Source: Macrobrachium rosenbergii (lineage: Eukaryota > Arthropoda > Malacostraca > Decapoda > Palaemonidae). Taken from it: a stretch of 64,000 nucleotides of DNA. Under the pieces are notes generated by a model that worked only from the letters and a program-made list of their open reading frames with translations, searched no databases and had not been told where the DNA came from. Position numbers and translations under genes: made by a program. The stretch lies in assembly GCF_040412425.1 (NCBI RefSeq), contig NC_089743.1, positions 88,253,471 through 88,317,470 of the forward strand. Direction: 5' to 3'. Shown here piece by piece: positions 34,915 to 45,614 of the stretch (position 1 is the stretch's first letter; every line of letters starts with the position of its first letter).

Positions 34915-35045
34915 CATTCAATAATTCATGAACTTTTTTCAGTTTTCTCTAACTCTCAGTTACCGGAAAAGTTTATTTTAAATTTCTGTGTGTGTGTGTG
35001 GGCTCCTTTATATAACAAAGTCAGCTCTCTCTTATATAACAAAGA

Positions 35046-35138
<93 letters not shown>
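34839..35138 (+). repeat. two (CT)n arrays
   Basis: 34839-34911 and 35049-35137. A 17-nt phrase CTTATATAACAAAG is duplicated between them. Confidence 0.97.
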
Positions 35139-35141
<3 letters not shown>

Positions 35142-35297
35142 TCAATACTCGACAGACCGTATTGTCAGATGATAAGCAGGTTCCCTCTTGGCATCGCCGC
35201 AAACTGACAGAAACTGACAGAGAGAAATGAGACTGTCCCTGTGTTCTTAGGTTCAGTGCGAGCTAGACGGACATAGACATAACAGCTCTTTCTTTTT

Positions 35298-35298
<1 letters not shown>

Positions 35299-35330
<32 letters not shown>
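35299..35330 (+). repeat. (GA)n array
   Basis: About 15 GA units, between the CT arrays and the tRNA-Thr gene. Confidence 0.95.
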
Positions 35331-35332
<2 letters not shown>

Positions 35333-35502
35333 TTCTACCATCTTTGCTGTCTTTGTTTCCCTTCCAGTACCGATGAACATTGTCCGATACGTGTTCGTTT
35401 TCTAGTGAAACCAGCGGTTCTAGACCATGGTGAAATCGTATGTTCTTTTTGATTCGGAACGGCGATTCTTCTTTGAAATTTTCCATTCTCAAAAACGGCC
35501 TC

Positions 35503-35575
35503 AGCCCCCAGGGAGGATCGAACTCCCGACCCCTGGTTTACAAGACCAGTGCTCTAGCCACTGAGCTATGGAGGC
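35503..35575 (-). tRNA. tRNA-Thr (anticodon TGT)
   Basis: A 73-nt cloverleaf on the minus strand. Acceptor GCCTCCA pairs with TGGGGGC (one G-T pair), the anticodon loop is CTTGTAA (anticodon TGT, threonine) and the T-arm is GGGAG-TTCGATC-CTCCC. Discriminator is T. A T5 terminator follows within about 10 nt on the minus strand. It shares most of its body with the two AGT genes. The open reading frame across it is spurious. Confidence 0.96.
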
Positions 35576-35734
35576 CCCCTGGAATGCATGCAGGAAGTGC
35601 TTGCAAGCGATTCCTTGAATTTGGGAACTGAAATATCCTGTGTCATGACTGATGGAGTACATATTCAGTCATTAACGGTAGCTGGAAGATTCGCTCTTCT
35701 CTCTCTCTCTCTTCTCTCTCATCTACATCTCTGT

Positions 35735-35753
35735 GTATATATATATATATAGC

Positions 35754-35809
<56 letters not shown>

Positions 35810-35820
35810 CATACAGTACA

Positions 35821-35864
<44 letters not shown>

Positions 35865-35865
35865 A
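35735..35865. repeat. (TA)n array
   Basis: TA repeats broken by ACATACATACAGTACA. Confidence 0.97.
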
Positions 35866-36176
35866 ATATTTACCAGATATCTCTTTCTAGAGGTTTTTTC
35901 AAGTATTCACTGTTAATTTAGATATTAGAAATTCACATTTCAACCTCAGAGGTTATATAGAGAGACTACTTCTATGCCTTTGAATTACAGATATCACTTC
36001 AGTTGAACATAGCTCTTTACGAAAGTAAGGCTGAGGTGGTGGAAAATGGACAAAAGGTTGCATTTTCTAATTTTAAAGTTTCGCTGAAAAATAACAGAAG
36101 CTTCATTTTTATAAACATAAATTAAAAACAATATGAGAAATAAAATCGTTCCGAGATAATTATTATTACTAAATAA

Positions 36177-36411
36177 TATTCTTCGCCTTCCTATTTTCCA
36201 TATGTCAAATGATGCTTCCAATGATCACTTTTGTATTGCTGTGATCTTGCTCGTTGTTGCAAGATGTTGCACTCCTTTTTATGCGTAAAAACCTTCAACA
36301 CTCAAAGCTTTGGACCGTTTCGCCATTATTTTCTTACCTACGACTATATCAGTGTAATTCGCATTACCGGTAGTTAATATTTTTGATTGCAGTATGTTTC
36401 ATTTTGAAACA
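36177..36411 (-). repeat. dispersed repeat, copy 1
   Basis: The reverse complement of this segment matches 40944-41180 over its whole length with scattered substitutions and small indels. Shared blocks include TGATCATTGGAAGCATCATT and ATTACACTGATATAG. No coding sense found; family unknown. Confidence 0.9.
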
Positions 36412-36779
36412 CCTCTTCAATAAAAAAACTTACGAAAATGGATTTCTGTTTTACACCAAAATTTGATCGCTTGTTGCCACTTACGAAACCATTCTTTATT
36501 CAGAGTTTGGTAAAAATCTCTCACCCTTTTGTGGCAAAGGTGAAAATATACGAGTATAGCCGGAAGTGAAACCTGTAATGCTATTCCCTAAGATTTGTAT
36601 CACTTCTTCAAACCCCTCCGATAACATCTAGACTCTAGAGCTTGGTTTGTGTTTGTTTCAGGGTGCCAGTGGTAGGAAAGCCAAATGGCGTGTGGTAATC
36701 GGAACCTGAGTAGCGTAGCCATATACTTTTTTTTTTTTTCAATTGTGGCGCTGGGCAGCAGACTAGGAGCGATCCACAG

Positions 36780-37195
36780 AGATAGGAAATGTGATCCGAA
36801 CTCTGCACTATTCAGATACTTTGAGATTGTTGAAATGAATTTTTTAAAGAAATGTGGAGTAAGAACGATTAAAAGGATGAAAAACGTTCGGCTACTATAG
36901 AAAGCTGTGAGAAATGAATGACGGGATTGGATCATTGAGCATGAAGGTTGCATGGTCATATTGAGAGAATCAGGAGGGAGAGCCGAGACGTAGTGGTAGA
37001 TGCTTGGAAGAAGTACTGCAGCTGCAGTGTCTTCGTATCAAAATGAGGGAGGCCAAGGCAATTCATGAATGGTACCCTGTGCGTGTGTGTGTGTGTGTGT
37101 AGGGGACTTTGATAAGCTGCTGATGAGCCTACTATGCAAGCATATGAAATGACTAAAGTTATGGAAGTTTTCTGCTTAGTTTGTTTAGTCTTTAT
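36780..37195 (+). mobile_element. LINE 3' end (RT tail plus UTR)
   Basis: Reads EMNFLKKCGVRTIKRMKNV, then EGCMVILRESGGRAE and, in a second frame, QCLRIKMREAKAIHEW, matching the C-terminal pattern of RTE-like LINEs (the late KMREAKxxxxEW helix). A short (GT)n run at 37081-37100 and a UTR follow. It is 5'-truncated. Confidence 0.55.
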
Positions 37196-37215
37196 TTAAC
37201 AATTAGATGATATGA

Positions 37216-37260
37216 CATATACACACACATATATATATATATGGTATATATATGTATATA

Positions 37261-37295
<35 letters not shown>

Positions 37296-37315
37296 TATAT
37301 ATATATATATCTGTA
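37216..37315. repeat. (CA)n/(TA)n array
   Basis: Short CA then TA. A 15-bp inverted repeat ATGACCCTAT...ATAGGGTCAT follows at 37323-37356. Confidence 0.95.
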
Positions 37316-37356
37316 TATAAAAAATGACCCTATCCTCAGGTCAAATAGGGTCATCT

Positions 37357-38295
37357 TTTATTGCTGTATTTGTTTTAAGAACAGAATCAATCATCTTACT
37401 TTTCTAAGACGTCAGATTCCTTCTCCCTCGTCGACTCCTCTCACTGTATCTATCTTTAAACAAAGGCCTACTGGAATTAAACACTGATGTACAAAACCAG
37501 ACTTTATTTGCACATTTAACGAAAGTGATTCAGCAAAAGCGACGATCATCAAATGGAGTGAATTCCACCCCCTATAAATGGAAATCATCACTAGAGGAAG
37601 TTCTGATTCACAAATGTTCAGATTAATACTAGTGACCAACACCCTGGTCACCAGATAAAGCACAAGGTCATACCACTTGCACCACATAAATGCCAGCAGT
37701 ATGTAAAAGAATAATACCACTTCCCAAAATATTCGTCCTCACGGGACGAAACCAGAATTCCTGTTGAAAGAAACAATCAGTATATTAAAACCTGGAATGG
37801 TGTTAAAATACATGAATATTCAAAACGGAAAAATGCACAATGGAAACAAAACAGGCAAATGCATAAGGAAGACACAGTGGGGTATCACTGCAGCACTGTT
37901 AGTCTTCTCCACCAAATGTCTGAAAAGATATTAAGTGTTCAAGAGCTATTGTACTCACTTTTCTATGACAAATAACAGATTTCCTGGAGTGGCGATCTTG
38001 ACACTTCACCCCTAACCAAAACAGACCAGTGTCTTAATGAAGTCCCCTGCAAGAGTCTATCCCCACCATATTCTCCGCGAGTGCAACACCCATACGTTAC
38101 TCACACAATAATTTCTGAAATGTGGATGACTTGGGCCGTGTCCAATCACACTGTTCTGCTGGGACTCAAACCATGATCAAATAGCTCTTCATCCATCCAA
38201 TCAAACAATATCACCATAAATGCACCTGCAGTGAAGCGCCACTGACAGGTCAGCACATAGTTCTCCACTGTTGCCCAAAGTCAGCCAAGACCTAA
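37357..38295. other. no recognised feature
   Basis: No motif in the open frames. Confidence 0.55.
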
Positions 38296-38304
38296 TATAT
38301 ATAA

Positions 38305-38362
<58 letters not shown>
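38296..38362. repeat. (TA)n array
   Basis: Simple TA. Confidence 0.97.
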
Positions 38363-38366
<4 letters not shown>

Positions 38367-38649
38367 TGTGTGTGTAAACCCCAATAGGCCTGAAGGCTGT
38401 GTGGTCAACAGGTGTAATTTTTTCGTTCTTCCGTTCTTTATTCCTTTCCTTCATCAACCGTGCTTTTTTTTTTAATTTTCCTTTTTCCGCCGCGCAGATA
38501 TTTTTAACTTTCTTTTATTTAATGCATGTTTCCACCCCCACATCAGACCAAGGAGGGAGGTGGGCTGTTTGGGGAACAAGTGGCCAGAGTGGCAGGATTA
38601 CGAAGCGGACATGGTTAGAAACTTCGAGAAGAGTTGCTTTCCTCAAGAA

Positions 38650-39330
38650 TTAAAACCCCCCAGAATGGAGCGTCACCAAGGTCCTAGCTTCCCTGAGGAA
38701 AGCGACCTATGAACTGCTCAGAAGGGCCTCAGACCGGGACCTGATCCTAAAAGCAGTTTTCCTGTTGGCATTGCGTCGACGAAGAGAGTGGGCGAACTTC
38801 ATGCCCTCTCATACGACGTGACCCACACCCATGGATGGACATCGATGGGTGTTACCTTTCTCCCAGAGTTTGTAAAGAAGACCCAGAACCCCTCCATACA
38901 CGACCCAGGGTTCGATGTTTTCTCCATTCCTTCACTTAAGGACTTCGTAGGTAACAAACAGGACGAAATGGTACTATGCTAGGTCAGGGCTTTGAGAGCC
39001 TACCTTAAACGTACAGCCCCCCCACAGACCAGTCTGTCGTAGATTGTTCTTAAGCACGGGCCGAGAGAAGAGGGAGACATCAAGGAACACTGTGTTCTTC
39101 TGGCCGAGAGAGGTAATTGGGAGGGCATACCATTTGGAAGGTAATGAAGACTCCACCCTAGCCAGAGTCAGGGCATACGACATCAGAGTGAATAGTCCGT
39201 CTGCGCCATGGTGCTAAGAAGAAACACACTGTGTAGGGGAGGTCCTCCCGGCTGGGTTGGGAGAGGCAGTGCACCCACCCTTCTACCTTAAGGATGTAGC
39301 ACATAAAAACTGGGCTGAGATACTCTTCAC
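38650..39330 (+). pseudogene. DIRS-like tyrosine recombinase, broken
   Basis: In order: WSVTKVLASLRKATYELL, LILKAVFLLAL, then after a one-base loss STKRVGELHALSYDV (first catalytic Arg in KRVGELH), GVTFLPEFVKKTQNPS, an in-frame TAG after MVLC, VRALRAYLKRT, VRAYDIRVNS (the box normally HxxR, with Tyr replacing His) and finally FYLKDVAHKNW, whose Tyr fits the nucleophile. This pattern matches the recombinase of DIRS-type retroelements, which integrate with a tyrosine recombinase instead of a DDE integrase. A Crypton is the alternative. Frameshifts and the stop show it is inactive. Confidence 0.72.
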
Positions 39331-39564
39331 CTTGGGTCCTGGGGGTGGGAAGGGTCGTTAGCTAAATTGAAGAAAGAGGAGCATATCACACTCGCTTTAT
39401 ACCTTTGCAAGTCCTTGGGGGGGCAGGGTGGTTTTAGGGCAACATTCTACATGGTTACCTGAGATATCGCCCTCCCATCTCCCAGGATCCCCTCATGGGT
39501 GGGGTGGGGTGCTGTCAGCACCTCATGCAGCAATGCAGGCATTAGTTATGGGTCTTTTTGTAGT

Positions 39565-39800
39565 CCCTTTTGCCCCAGCTTAAAATCTGCCATCCTTTAC
39601 TGTGCCTCCTTCATATTCTCTCTTCCATCTTACTGTCCATACTCTCCCAGCAATTTATTCTAGTGCAACTGCGAGGTTTTCCTCCTGTTACACCTTTCAA
39701 ACTTTTACTGTCAATTTCCGTCTCGACACTGAATGGCCTTAGTTGCAGCAGTGCTTGGCATGTATGCCTAAAATCTATAAATCAATCAATCAATCAGTCC
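39565..39800 (+). mobile_element. LINE/SINE 3' tail ending in (AATC)n
   Basis: Ends AAATCTATAAATCAATCAATCAATCAG, with an upstream body (GTGCAACTGCGAGGTTTTCC, then ATGGCCTTAGTTGCAG) of the type found at the 3' end of many decapod LINE or SINE copies, by recollection. No coding sequence. Confidence 0.55.
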
Positions 39801-40019
39801 CACCTCCAGAAGACCCATATATGAAAGTGTAGGACAAATTTAGTATTTGTCGGAGCAAAAACCAGATCAAAAAGAAATTTGTATTTTCCTAACATACGAA
39901 CTTATGCCTTCATATAGGTAGTAATTACCTTCCTCCACTTGGCCCAGATACATGAATAGTGTTTGAAGACAGAGTCTCAAATGCGGTGTCCCACAAGGCC
40001 TAAGGTCTGTCCAGTTCAG

Positions 40020-40600
40020 TTAATCACAGCTGAAACATGATTTTCTATCAACCTTTACTGAATATATTACAGATACTGGGAAACTGCAGGCTGTTAATGT
40101 GCTGCAATTGTCTTTGAAATTAATTTTATTGTTGTAAGTTTCATCAGTTTCCCAGTCGCCTTTATGTAAATGTTTCTTTGCTTTGGGCAGAAAAGCACTG
40201 ATAAAGTAAATTCCTGGTTCAAATATAAATTTTGACACGTTCTTTATGTACTGTATTGGCAAAGGAAATCCTTTTTTGGAAATCCTTTTTTGGTTTTGAA
40301 ATACCTACAACACTTACAACTTAAACTTCTAAGAGCAAAAGCATTGGCTGTATCTTCACTGCTCCATTCACATATTTTTTTCTTGTGTAATATGTCCTTT
40401 ATTTGAGTTTTACTGAAAAAAGGACTTAATATATTTTCTACTCTGGCACGAACTACGCTTTCAGTTAAATTTGGCATATTTTCATTCAGACATATTTTGT
40501 TTTTCTAAGTGCTCATTCTCTTCTTCAAGTTTTCTAATTCTAGCCTTTGAGCTTTCCAACTGCTCTTGGGATTTTTAAACCTAATGTATCACTACTAATT
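40020..40600 (-). pseudogene. P-element-type (THAP9-like) transposase fragment
   Basis: The minus strand starts with a heptad-like coiled coil (QLESSKARIRKLEEENEHLE, 40510-40570), then ILSPFFSKTQIKDIL, ICEWSSEDTANAFALRSLS and YIKNVSKFIFEPGIYF in a second frame. A coiled coil followed by TQI...W+ED...A..LR.LS..CYR is the start of the P-element transposase region, normally preceded by a THAP zinc finger. The THAP domain and the catalytic domain are not seen. Stops and shifts make it a fragment. Confidence 0.75.
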
Positions 40601-40943
40601 ACTGAAATGCCGCCGCATTATTGACAAATGCTTTCTTTGTTGTCCAGCAAACTTACGTCCCTTGAAGACACTGTCTGAAGCTCACTATACATGCATCAGC
40701 ATCGTTGATGTTGCTATCTATATCCTTGAGATTAGGGAAAGTTGTGATACAGACGCCATACCTTATCCCGAAGATTAAGAATCTTATTTCTTGGTCACTT
40801 CAGGCATAAGACGCTCGCTTCAGTCACGCAGAGCAACGGAAAGGGAAGCAGGTTCTCGCGCGGGGAATATGGAATGGTCTAAAAGCGCATGCAATTAGGC
40901 TGTGGGCAACAGAACAGTGATGTGGGATACACAAGTGGATTAG

Positions 40944-41180
40944 TTTTCAAAACGAAACATACTGCAGTCAAAAATATTAACTGCTGGTAATGCGAGTTAC
41001 ACTGATATAGCCGTAGGTAAGAAAGTAATGGCGAAACAGCCCAAAGATTTAGATTTTGAAGGTTCATTTATGCTTAGAAAGGAGTGCACCATCTTGCAGA
41101 AATGAGCAAGATCATAGCAGTACAAAAGTGATCATTGGAAGCATCATTTGACATATGGAATTTAGGAAGGCGAAGAATAT
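40944..41180 (+). repeat. dispersed repeat, copy 2
   Basis: Plus-strand partner of 36177-36411, about 4.5 kb away in opposite orientation. It lies roughly 350 bp to the right of the P-element-like remnant at 40020-40600; whether that is a coincidence is open. Confidence 0.9.
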
Positions 41181-42053
41181 GAAGGGGAGAGGTGGTTCCT
41201 GGTGTTCTGTGACAAACAGGTTTTGAGGCAAGGCCTTGGGTATCTCTTATACAGAACTATTTCCACTGGTTGGCTTCTCTGCCCACACATCAGCAGAGTC
41301 TCTGCTAAACTCGCAGAATCTTTACACGCCGCTGCTTAGTGGACTCGATTATAAGATTGAAAAAAAGGGGGGATGCAAAATATCAAAATGCGGAAATCTA
41401 ATATTTATGAAGCTTGCAATGTTTTTTTGTTCTGTTTTAAAGATAAAAGTCCGTCCACGGAACAGTCACAAAAACTGATGTTTCCTAAGGTACACTGATA
41501 TTTTGCAGTTTTTTCATTCATGGGTGACATAAGCTTACCATTTGCAAAAGAATAGCTAAAACAATAATGGTTGTAATAAAAAATAAATTGTATAAAATCT
41601 CTTTATTTCACTGTATAATATCTTCTCATTGTGTACTTTCACAATTTTTTACCATTGCACCGGTTGAGAGGAGGAGAGAAAACCGTTTTTGTTTTGAATT
41701 TTGTCTTTCTCTATACTTTCCCGCTGATTACATTGACATTATTTTGAAGAACACACCCTCCTCCAAATGAAAAAAAAGGAATTGAATCGTCTTAAAATGT
41801 GACACTGTCAAGTCTTCATTCCTCCTCGAGCAGGCGCTTCTGATACTTCCAGAAGACAATACTGTTTAGAAAGAGACCGCGGGTAATTAGTCCCTTCCAC
41901 TTATATTTTTGCCTTCCCTCACCCCGTGCCTCTTGTTTTATCTGTTGCTCTTTCTCTCGGCTCTCTGCAAGTGTTTTGCAGCCTTCTCGGGTTGGTCTTC
42001 TTTTGCAGATGTGCAAAGCAGCTATTTTGGTTTCCCACTTTCTATTTAGAATT

Positions 42054-42057
<4 letters not shown>
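41181..42057. other. no recognised feature
   Basis: Short frames only. Confidence 0.6.

Positions 42058-42100
<43 letters not shown>
42058..42100. repeat. (TA)n array
   Basis: Simple TA, about 30 bp left of the foldback element at 42130. Confidence 0.97.
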
Positions 42101-42103
<3 letters not shown>

Positions 42104-42129
42104 TGTATATGTTTGTATATGTATGGTAT

Positions 42130-42486
42130 GCATGAATATATTTCTTTATATTATAAATAAAGACAAAGTCCACGTAAGGAAAGAGAACACTGAGTGGCCA
42201 TGAGGGTCTTTTCGATTAGTCCTTACTTAAGCGACTGACTGTTATATAGAAGCAAGTTAAGAAAGAGAAAGCTCATATAAATGACAGATGGGGATTACAA
42301 AGGAAAAAATATCTACCTGGAATCCAACACAAATTGTAGTTCCCATCTGTCATTTATATGAGCTTTCCTTGTAAATTTACTTTTATATTTCTTCAGTCTG
42401 CTAAGTAAAGGACGCCAGTCGAAAGGCCTCGCAGCACTCCAGTGTTTCTCTTTCCTTCGTGGATTTTATCTTTATATATATTCATC
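42130..42486. mobile_element. foldback element with about 150-bp imperfect inverted arms
   Basis: Left arm about 42130-42298 and right arm about 42336-42486 are reverse complements with several indels. The inner ends share AGCTCATATAAATGACAGAT. The right arm holds GCCAGTCGAAAGGCCTCGC, loosely like a hammerhead core but not meeting the consensus. Non-coding. Confidence 0.8.
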
Positions 42487-42760
42487 ACTTTCCATATTTT
42501 CTTGATTCAGTTATACATTCTTTATATTATATGCATATAAATTACCTTGTTTCTTCCTATGATTCAATGATATACATTTTTTCCTCTTTGTTAGATATAG
42601 AGACGTTCTCCTCGCCCTGCATATTGGAGCTCTATACAGTCGTTCTGTTTGCCCTGTGTTGTGAATATTTGTGGTATGGCCTTTTTCTTGTTCTCTGTTT
42701 TGAAAAATATGTACTGATGAAACTCAGTTTGCCTTGATGATGCAGGTCATAGTCAGCGTT

Positions 42761-42786
42761 CTCTCTCTCTCTCTCTCTCTCTCTCT
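42761..42786 (+). repeat. (CT)n array
   Basis: About 13 CT units. Confidence 0.95.
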
Positions 42787-44057
42787 GTCACCTCTTGTTT
42801 ATTAGGAAGAAAACATTCTTCTAATTATCATTCACGGCAGACTTCCCGCCACCTCTCTATAATTTTGACGGGCTTTGTTTTCCCTTAGTCTTTTGTAAAC
42901 GTCGTACATCATCGCTCGTCTCCGTACAAAGTACATTTTTATCATCGGCCGCTGTTGGCGCTATTTTGATAGGGTATTCTTTCTCCAACAGCAGTTCATT
43001 GTTTCCCCGAAAAATTACGAGCTGGTAATTGCAAAAACTCTAAAGATTTTTACCTTTCCTTAATTAGAGCAATCGTATGGAAACAAAAAGTGGTAATTGA
43101 TTGAAACAGTGTTAGAGATTCAAGTTTATTTATTAATGTCTCTGTTAATTTGTATTTTTCATAAGTTCGACCTATGCAGCGCATTTGTATTCGTCGTTGC
43201 TTATAGTCCTCTGCTTTAGTGTTAATAGTAGGTACAGTATTTATATAAACTTACGGGGCACATCAAAGCACATACATCGTCGCCACATTGATGGTTCTGT
43301 ACCGTATGTGGGTTGCTTTTGTCCATTAGCTAGGTTGAAGACCATGGAAAGGTCGGCCTTGAGCAACAGAAAAGATAGGAGAAAGGGCCGCCTTCCTTAG
43401 ATCAATAGAGTGTTTTTTGTTTTCTTTTCAAGGTCATGAGACATCTGGGGGTTTTAGGAATGCTGATTCCCTTTGCGATCTGTCAGTGGGAAATTGAGTG
43501 ATTGTCTAAAGTGAATGTGGTGCTGCAAAAGTTGTTCAGCCGTGTAAGATGAAGTAACTTACGCTTCAAAAAGCCAAGTAACGTCGCTTATTTGTGGTAT
43601 TTAAAGCTGGTTGATTGTTTTTAGTTATCTTTTCAGTCTTGAGAATTTCTCCTTTTCTTGCATAATGATTATTTTATTATACGGCAGCCAGATCTGCAAA
43701 TTAAGAGGTTTTCAGGCTTGCTCGATTTGAATACCTCCTCATTTTGAATGATAATAGTATTATTTATATAGTACTAGTCATTTTCTTAATGTCTGGAAAC
43801 TTTTCTTGTGTATCTTTGTTTCTGGGATCACACATATTTATACAGCCAAGCCCAGAGAGCTGGGTGTCACTAACATGCCCTAGCAATCATAAATGCGTCT
43901 GATTTTGCGTACTGAAGCTTAAGAAACAGTTGTATGTTTTAACTGAATGACCAGTGTACAGGCAAAAGTGACGAATATCGCCGGTCGTAGACAGGTTTCA
44001 GTTTCCACATAAATACTGTTACAAACAGCTTGTTTACAATTTGTGAATTTGCTGATT

Positions 44058-44071
44058 ATATATATATATAT

Positions 44072-44111
<40 letters not shown>

Positions 44112-44140
44112 CATATATATATATAAATAATATATATAAA
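44058..44140. repeat. (TA)n array
   Basis: TA with AATA interruptions. Confidence 0.97.
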
Positions 44141-45151
44141 GGCTCTGAGGACTGCCCTCTGCACATCAATGAATCACCCTCAGGTGATTCACTGTCTGTT
44201 GTTCACAAAATATTTGTCATATCCTCATGTGCTATCGTGCACATCTTGACCTTTATCATAATATCTTGGGTTGTTATCCGCAAAATATGTGACGTTGTAT
44301 TATTCCTGGGTATTATTAGCTAAAGTATAACTTGACTGAAGGTGGGAAACCCGAATGTTTGCATCTGATGTCCAAACTTGCTCCTCTATTACCTATCTTG
44401 ATGCCTGATGCAACATACTCCTATAATTGTATTTTGTAGTGAATAATTTATATTTATTGTCTGAATTTTAAAACCTTATAATTGACTGGATCCGTCATTA
44501 CTGTCTGCATATTTGGCCATTAAAATAGTACTGGCAGCAGTTCACTATGCTACCGTAGTATAGTATTGGGCTGCACGGAATCTGACGTACATTAACTAGT
44601 AGGTTACCAGGACAATAATATGAATTTTCACCGTTGACTCAACTGCGAATATTTTGTATGTAATGAGTATTTCTGCTTATGTGTTATATATCATACGGTT
44701 ATATGGACATACAAAAATATATTAAGCTACTGATAGAAAGTTAAAAAATTACTTCTAATCGCAAGTGGGCTACGTTGAGTTTGAAAAAGGAATTTAGCTC
44801 ATTCATTACTTCTGATAAATTTAACTTTTATTTTGATTTTCAGTTATACCCGTAATTCTAAGCTTCACGAGGCCTGTATTGCGATTAAAATTCATCTTCA
44901 GCTTTTAGGAATATTTCGCTGGTAAACTTCGTTAGTAATTATTCCAGGAGTTCCTTCCTTAACATCATGGTGACAAACTGAGTTGTTACTTACAGGTATC
45001 CCCGTAGTGCCATAGAGGCCGAGATTGCTCTTACAAGTGTGTCAGAATTCTATCAATAATGTTTTTCGGTTTTTAATGAATCTGCTTTGTCACAATCAAA
45101 CTCTTTGAGTATACATATTGTAGAAATAATCAAATCATAATATAAAGAAAC

Positions 45152-45154
<3 letters not shown>

Positions 45155-45211
<57 letters not shown>

Positions 45212-45569
45212 TTGAGTTGTTTTAATAATATAAGGTTATACTGAATATATATTATAGACAGTATATATTATATATATATGTATATATATAATTATGTATA
45301 TCCTATGTATACATACATATTTATTTTACTTAGGCTCATTGTTATTTCTTACGCAATGTTCAGGGTTTCGTAATTGTGTCTGTTGAGGTTTACAACTTTT
45401 CTTCATTCACATTACTTCAAATGTGCAATATGTGTATTACTAAAATTCCATTCATTTCTAGTTGCTCGTACTTGTCTCTCCTTACCTTGCATCTCCATGA
45501 TGTGAGAGAGATCATCAGTCTTCACCAGCATTGTTTTGTTTATTAAGATGGAGAGAGAGAGAGAGTCTC

Positions 45570-45610
<41 letters not shown>
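45155..45610. repeat. (TA)n and (GA)n arrays
   Basis: TA at 45155-45205 and around 45245-45290, GA at 45550-45610. Confidence 0.95.
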
Positions 45611-45614
<4 letters not shown>

